Below, one piece after another: positions 5,649 to 9,710 of a stretch of DNA of 9,710 nucleotides. How positions within the stretch are numbered: position 1 is the stretch's first letter; each line of letters starts with the position of its first letter. Origin of the DNA: CAYRMV01 sp964425255. Lineage in GTDB: Bacteria; Bacteroidota; Bacteroidia; Flavobacteriales_D; Crocinitomicaceae. The position numbers and the translations under genes were made by a program. Location: assembly GCA_964425255.1 (NCBI GenBank), contig CAYRMV010000119.1:1-9710 (forward strand), given 5' to 3'. The notes under the pieces were generated by a model. That model did not search any database. It had not been told where the DNA came from and saw only the letters and a list, made by a program, of their open reading frames with translations.

Positions 5649-7358
5649 TTAATTTGACCAATACTGAAATGCTCTTTTTTGTGCATGCGTTTGTTCTGAA
5701 GTAACTTTTACAGAGTAATCCAAATAAAAATACCGATTGACTTCGGGCAATGTTACTTCGATTATTCTTCCTTTTCGTGAAATAGTTAGGGTTTTTACAT
5801 CATCATCAAAATAATTCAACCAAGCATCTAATTCGCCATTTAATTGGAAAGAATTGACGGCTAAAATTTCATCTTCCAACATAAGTCTTCCAAGTTCTGC
5901 TGGACTACCTGGATAGATAGCTTTTACAACCGCATTCATTCCTTGTGGAATCGATTTGAATCCCAGTTTGGCAGCGCTGTATCTATTCGTTGGTTTGTGA
6001 TGTAATTCTAAACCTAAGTAATCTAAACTATCTACAAGAATGGATTCATAAGGTTTTGTTCCAATAAAATAGTCTGTATAAATGCTTGAGAATGAAGCTC
6101 CAGCTAATTGTTCGATCATTTGAATGTAATCTGTTTCAGAAACTCCTTTGTTTTCCAAATAAAATTGGAAATACAATTGCTTCATAACATCGTCAAGACC
6201 ATATTTTTCTTTCGAATTTCGTCGAATAAACACATCTGTAATCAGTGCCAAAAGACAACCTTCTGTGTAAATTGAAACTTTTCGATGGGGAACTCCTGGC
6301 ACATAACCATCTAACCATGTATCAAAAGATGAGTCGGTTACGGAATAATTGAATCGACCGAAATTATCGAAATGCTTTTGCAGTTGATTGCCTAATTCTA
6401 CTAAATATTGATCGAAGGTAAAAACACCACTTTTGTAAAGAAATAAATCTCCCATATACGTCGTCACTCCCTCACACAAATACCCCAATTTGGAGTAATT
6501 CTCTTGTTTAAAGTTGTATGGAAACATTTCAATCGGTCGAATGGCTTTCACATTCCAAGTATGGTACAATTCATGCGAACTGACGCCCAATAATTCTTTG
6601 TAAAATCCATTGAATATATCATAACTTGGCCCCAGTAAAATTACCGTTGAGTTTTGATGTTCAACGCCATGATAGGCTCGATAAGGAACGATTTGAAATA
6701 AAAAATGATATTCTTTTACTGGAAACTCACTGAATTTTTCTAGTTGCTTTGCTGTAAATGCTTGAAAATCAATCTTGATTCGTTCCCAGTCCATTTTAAT
6801 TTCACCATTAAACCACAAATGAAAGGGAATTCCATTTACTTCATAAACATCATGTTGCAATTGAAAAGATGCAATAAAAGGGGAGTCAGCAAGTTGATCA
6901 AAATTTTCAGCTTTACAAGTCCAATTTTCATGAGGTAGGGGACAAGCCCATTCAAAGTGATTGGGAACTTGTAGTGTTATTTCGCAGGCTTCATTTTCTT
7001 GTCCTTCTGCATATAAACAACAGTTAACGGGGTTTACATACAGTTGTTCTTTGGATAAATAAGTCGAACCCGCATTTAATTCTGATGCATAATACAAATA
7101 GTGAACTTGGATAGATTGTGTATTGGATGTATCTATTTTCCAAGAGTCTTTGCTCGTTTTTTCAGCGCTTCTTTTCTTTCCATTATCATCGTAAACAGTA
7201 AAATTACGTATGTTTTTAGCAAAGTTACCTAGTTCGTATCTTCCCGGACGCCAACTCGGTAAATGCAGATTGATTTCATTTTCTGGTGTTTGAAATTCGG
7301 TTGTAATTTGTATATATTGTTGCGCTGGATTTTGAACAGCAAATGTATAGCGAATCAT
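5649..7358 (-). CDS. M61-family (glycyl aminopeptidase-like) metallopeptidase with PDZ domain
   Basis: Zinc metallopeptidase of the M61 family. Numbering is from the chosen start (569 aa). The N-terminal beta-rich M61_N domain covers about 1-170. The catalytic domain carries HELYH (H262, E263, H266) followed by TWNVKAIRP, and the third zinc ligand E296 in CEGVTTYMGDL. A conserved GVEHQNS motif lies about 30 residues before HExxH. A PDZ domain (about 465-535, with NAVVKAIYPGSPAELGRLMLEDEILAVN) follows. No signal peptide is visible, so it is probably cytoplasmic, perhaps in peptide turnover; the substrate is not predictable. I start at the ATG 7358-7356 rather than the in-frame ATG at 7388-7386. 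The ten extra codons overlap a full TAnnTTTG box and begin right at the end of the slyD terminator, and family members begin close to MIRYTFAVQNP. Confidence 0.93.
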   Translation of the reverse strand: MIRYTFAVQNPAQQYIQITTEFQTPENEINLHLPSWRPGRYELGNFAKNIRNFTVYDDNGKKRSAEKTSKDSWKIDTSNTQSIQVHYLYYASELNAGSTYLSKEQLYVNPVNCCLYAEGQENEACEITLQVPNHFEWACPLPHENWTCKAENFDQLADSPFIASFQLQHDVYEVNGIPFHLWFNGEIKMDWERIKIDFQAFTAKQLEKFSEFPVKEYHFLFQIVPYRAYHGVEHQNSTVILLGPSYDIFNGFYKELLGVSSHELYHTWNVKAIRPIEMFPYNFKQENYSKLGYLCEGVTTYMGDLFLYKSGVFTFDQYLVELGNQLQKHFDNFGRFNYSVTDSSFDTWLDGYVPGVPHRKVSIYTEGCLLALITDVFIRRNSKEKYGLDDVMKQLYFQFYLENKGVSETDYIQMIEQLAGASFSSIYTDYFIGTKPYESILVDSLDYLGLELHHKPTNRYSAAKLGFKSIPQGMNAVVKAIYPGSPAELGRLMLEDEILAVNSFQLNGELDAWLNYFDDDVKTLTISRKGRIIEVTLPEVNRYFYLDYSVKVTSEQTHAQKRAFQYWSN

Positions 7359-7373
7359 ATCGTTTATTTTTTT

Positions 7374-7381
7374 CAAAAATA
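7374..7381 (-). promoter_or_regulatory. -7 box of the M61 peptidase promoter
   Basis: TATTTTTG on the minus strand is a full TAnnTTTG match. It lies 15 nt before the preferred ATG at 7358, giving a very short leader of about 10 nt. No convincing -33 TTG is visible; that position falls inside the slyD terminator hairpin. The box argues against the longer start at 7388. Confidence 0.5.
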
Positions 7382-7391
7382 GGAACAAATA

Positions 7392-7430
7392 AAAAAAGAG
7401 GCTGAACTTTTTATGAACAGCCTCTTTTTT
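7392..7430 (-). terminator. Intrinsic terminator of slyD (probably bidirectional)
   Basis: GAGGCTG (7398-7404) pairs with CAGCCTC (7418-7424) around a 13-nt loop. The flanking A6 and T6 runs extend the stem and provide a T-tract on either strand. It lies 12 nt after the slyD stop and separates slyD from the M61 gene. Confidence 0.9.
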
Positions 7431-7442
7431 ATAGTGAGTTAA

Positions 7443-7949
7443 TTAATGATGATGACCACCTGGACCATGAACGTGTCCGTGTGCAATTTCGTCTTGCGTT
7501 GCTGCGCGTACTTCTAATACTTCACCCGAAAAATGCAAATCTTGATCCGCTAAAGGATGATTGAAATCCATTTTTACTGTTTCATCGTCCATACTAACAA
7601 CTTTTCCTCTCATATGATTTCCTTGGTTGTCTGTCATCGGAACGATAGCACCAACAAAAATTTGAGTTGTGTCAATAGATCCATCTTCCCCTTTAAAAAC
7701 AGAAGTTGGAATTGGAACAATGTTCTCTTCACTTGAATTTCCGTATGCATTTGCAGCTTCGATAGCAAAATCAAATGTATCACCGACTGTTTTTCCATGT
7801 AAATTCATTTCAAAATCGGGAATAATCCCTCCAACACCGTATAAAAATACAAGTGGATTTTCCGAATTGGTTTCTTCGACAAATTCACCAGTTGTTTTAT
7901 TTGTCAGTTTGTAATTCACGGTAACTACCGTATGCATGTCAATAATCAT
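7443..7949 (-). CDS. slyD: SlyD-like FKBP-type peptidyl-prolyl isomerase with His-rich tail
   Basis: Cytoplasmic prolyl cis-trans isomerase and folding helper. The FKBP core is split around an insert-in-flap domain: FKBP part one about 1-72 (VVTVNYKLTNKTTGEFVEET, GVGGIIPDFEMNLHGKTVGD, AYG at 68-70), insert about 75-125, then the conserved NHPLADQDLHFSGEVLEV (130-147). In E. coli SlyD the insert gives chaperone activity and the His-rich tail binds nickel. Here the tail is short (HGHVHGPGGHHH, six histidines at 157-168), so metal binding is plausible but with fewer ligands. The start M1 leaves seven residues before VVT, as in E. coli; M5 (7937) is an alternative. It is transcribed divergently from lpdA and ends at its own terminator, so it is probably monocistronic. 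Confidence 0.93.
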   Translation of the reverse strand: MIIDMHTVVTVNYKLTNKTTGEFVEETNSENPLVFLYGVGGIIPDFEMNLHGKTVGDTFDFAIEAANAYGNSSEENIVPIPTSVFKGEDGSIDTTQIFVGAIVPMTDNQGNHMRGKVVSMDDETVKMDFNHPLADQDLHFSGEVLEVRAATQDEIAHGHVHGPGGHHH

Positions 7950-8058
7950 GACTTAAAAGATTGATAAATAAGTTAAAATTACGCTTTTTTTTTGAGAACG
8001 ATGAATTTCATTGTAAAATGAATCTGAATTTAGGGGGTATTTTTCGTAAGAAAATCCG

Positions 8059-8067
8059 TAACTTCGC
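8059..8067 (+). promoter_or_regulatory. Weak candidate -7 box for lpdA
   Basis: TAACTTCGC differs from TAnnTTTGC at one base and would give a leader of about 50 nt. A short inverted repeat (TTCGC 8063-8067 / GCGAA 8071-8075) overlaps it. No good -33 element is seen. The 172-nt gap 7950-8121 must hold divergent promoters for slyD and lpdA; on the slyD side only the imperfect TAATTTTA (7981-7974) was found. Confidence 0.25.
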
Positions 8068-8121
8068 CTTGCGAAAATTGAAAATAATTTGATTTAGAAT
8101 CAGTTAATTAAACAAAATACA

Positions 8122-9513
8122 ATGAATTACGACATTATTGTAGTTGGAAGTGGACCTGGAGGGTATGTAACTGCCATTCGTGCTTCCCAATTAGGATTGA
8201 AAACAGCCATCGTTGAACGCGAATCTTTAGGTGGAATTTGCTTGAATTGGGGTTGTATCCCTACGAAAGCGCTTTTGAAAAGTGCAAATGTATTTGAATA
8301 TATTTCTCATGCGAGTGATTACGGAATCACGGTGAAAGATTCAAGTGCTGATTTCAATGCAATGATCGAGCGAAGCCGAGGTGTTGCTAGTGGAATGAGT
8401 AATGGAATCCAATTTTTGATGAAGAAAAATAAAATCGATGTCATCAAAGGGTTCGGAGCTGTAAAAGCGGGAAAAAAAGTAGCTGTTACTGCTGAAGACG
8501 GAACTGTTACAGAATATACAGCTGATAAAGGTGTGATTTTAGCTACTGGTGCTCGTTCACGTAAATTGCCAAACATCCCACAAGATGGAGAGAAAGTAAT
8601 CGGATACCGTGAAGCAATGACGTTAAAAACACAGCCTAAAAAATTGGTTGTTGTAGGTTCTGGTGCTATCGGTATTGAATTTGCTTATTTCTACAATGCA
8701 ATCGGTACAGAAGTGACTGTTATTGAATACATGCCAAATATTGTTCCGATTGAAGACGAAGAAGTTTCTAAGCAATTGGAAAAATCGTTCAAAAAAGCAG
8801 GAGTTTCTATTATGACTGGTGCTTCTGTTGAATCAGTTGACACCTCAGGAAAAGGATGCGTTGTCACTGTAAAAACAGCAAAAGGAGAAGAGAAAATCGA
8901 ATGTGATGTTGTTCTTTCTGCTGTTGGTATCGAAACAAACATTGAAGGAATTGGTTTAGAAGAAGTGGGTATCGCAACGGATAAAGGTCGTGTACTTGTA
9001 AATGAATATTACCAAACGAATATCCCTGGATATTATGCGATTGGTGATATCGTCCCAGGGCCTGCTTTAGCACACGTTGCATCTGCGGAAGGAATTATTT
9101 GTGTTGAGAAAATTGCTGGTCACCACCCAGAACCGTTGGATTATGGAAATATCCCAGGATGTACGTATTGTTCGCCTGAAGTTGCTTCTGTTGGTTTGAC
9201 CGAAAAAGCGGCTCGTGAAAAAGGATTAGATATTAAAGTAGGTAAATTCCCATTCTCTGCTTCTGGTAAAGCAAGTGCTGCTGGAGCAAAAGATGGTTTT
9301 GTTAAACTAATTTTTGATGCGAAATACGGTGAATTATTAGGAGCTCACATGATTGGAGCTAACGTAACTGAAATGATTGCTGAAATCGTTGCTATTCGTA
9401 AATTGGAAGTAACAGGTGAGGCTTTAATCAAAACTGTTCACCCTCACCCAACTATGTCAGAAGCTGTTATGGAAGCAGCAGCGGCAGCTTATGGAGAAGT
9501 GATTCACTTATAA
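8122..9513 (+). CDS. lpdA: Dihydrolipoamide dehydrogenase (E3)
   Basis: FAD flavoenzyme that reoxidises dihydrolipoamide with NAD+ as the shared E3 of pyruvate and 2-oxoglutarate dehydrogenases, and in the glycine cleavage system, which links functionally to GlyA. The FAD-binding motif is GSGPGG (9-14). The redox disulfide is C40/C45 in GGICLNWGCIPTK. The NAD-binding motif is GSGAIG (179-184). The second FAD motif is YYAIGDIVPGPALAHVASAEG. The C-terminal dimerisation domain carries the catalytic His-Glu pair H442/E447 in HPHPTMSE. At 463 residues it has the usual length and all catalytic residues, and no fused lipoyl domain. The ATG is preceded by A-rich sequence without a Shine-Dalgarno motif. 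No other 2-oxoacid dehydrogenase subunits are nearby, so it is a stand-alone gene, as is common in Bacteroidota. Confidence 0.97.
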   Translation: MNYDIIVVGSGPGGYVTAIRASQLGLKTAIVERESLGGICLNWGCIPTKALLKSANVFEYISHASDYGITVKDSSADFNAMIERSRGVASGMSNGIQFLMKKNKIDVIKGFGAVKAGKKVAVTAEDGTVTEYTADKGVILATGARSRKLPNIPQDGEKVIGYREAMTLKTQPKKLVVVGSGAIGIEFAYFYNAIGTEVTVIEYMPNIVPIEDEEVSKQLEKSFKKAGVSIMTGASVESVDTSGKGCVVTVKTAKGEEKIECDVVLSAVGIETNIEGIGLEEVGIATDKGRVLVNEYYQTNIPGYYAIGDIVPGPALAHVASAEGIICVEKIAGHHPEPLDYGNIPGCTYCSPEVASVGLTEKAAREKGLDIKVGKFPFSASGKASAAGAKDGFVKLIFDAKYGELLGAHMIGANVTEMIAEIVAIRKLEVTGEALIKTVHPHPTMSEAVMEAAAAAYGEVIHL

Positions 9514-9710
9514 CCTGAGTTTGATTATAAATTTTGTTCAGAACGCCAGTAGATGCTCCTATTTTAGTAAAAAAAATGAAGGAATAACGGGTTATTTCAA
9601 ATTGTTTTTGCGACAAAGAGGAATTTTTAATGGCGCGTGTTTTTTAGGCTATTCTTTTTAAAAGAAATATTCATCGTTAAATTTACTCGAAATAGCTAGC
9701 TATTCCTCAC
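9514..9710. other. Intergenic tail after lpdA, no gene seen
   Basis: No coding region reaches into this stretch. A small inverted repeat AATAAC-GG-GTTATT (9583-9596) is the only candidate for an lpdA transcript end, and it lacks a GC-rich stem. A 14-bp palindrome AATAGCTAGCTATT lies at 9691-9704 near the edge. Neither can be assigned a role. Confidence 0.4.

Noticed and set aside
9652..9666. Inverted repeat TTCTTTT-T-AAAAGAA after lpdA.
   Set aside because: All A/T apart from one pair per arm and a 1-nt loop. It does not form a plausible terminator hairpin.
9691..9704. Perfect 14-bp palindrome AATAGCTAGCTATT near the window end.
   Set aside because: Isolated, with no second copy and no visible promoter or gene beyond it. 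The window ends 6 nt later, so its context cannot be judged.

Overview
The window is AT-rich chromosomal DNA from a member of the Bacteroidota, most likely Flavobacteriales. The GlyA, GltA, LpdA and M61 peptidase sequences look flavobacterial (for example the GlyA motif DISHPAG, where many proteobacteria have DMAHVAG). Start codons lack Shine-Dalgarno sequences, and several genes have the Bacteroidota -7 promoter box TAnnTTTG. A Crocinitomicaceae/Fluviicola-like source is a guess. I see no mobile element, CRISPR array, tRNA or rRNA.

Layout. 1-1080 (+): serine hydroxymethyltransferase (glyA), missing its N-terminus at the window edge, followed by a strong terminator. 1134-1403: a dense intergenic region with a minus-strand terminator, a minus-strand promoter, three copies of a TCCCTGA-N2-TCAGGGA operator and a plus-strand promoter. 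1404-4044 (+): a tightly packed three-gene operon of an unrecognised 115-aa protein, a TPR histidine kinase with a predicted signal peptide, and a NarL/LuxR-type response regulator. It ends in a bidirectional terminator shared with the convergent gltA. 4131-5417 (-): citrate synthase. 5649-7358 (-): M61-family peptidase with a PDZ domain. 7443-7949 (-): SlyD-like FKBP prolyl isomerase with a His-rich tail. 8122-9513 (+): dihydrolipoamide dehydrogenase. 9514-9710: no gene seen.

How the genes fit together. glyA, gltA and lpdA are central-metabolism housekeeping genes (one-carbon/glycine metabolism, TCA cycle entry, and E3 of the 2-oxoacid dehydrogenases and glycine cleavage). Their grouping looks positional, since each has its own strand or terminators. 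The one accessory-looking block is the two-component operon and its control region.

The most interesting signal is at 1135-1380. Two back-to-back promoters each carry the same operator half-site TCAGGGA directly against the -33 position, with the operator centre 30.5 nt from the -7 box in both directions. A perfect 22-bp palindrome lies midway between them. The plus promoter drives the kinase/regulator operon. The minus promoter has no protein gene and would produce an RNA of about 115 nt ending at its own intrinsic terminator. I infer that the response regulator autoregulates its operon and also controls an orphan small RNA. This inference rests on sequence geometry only.
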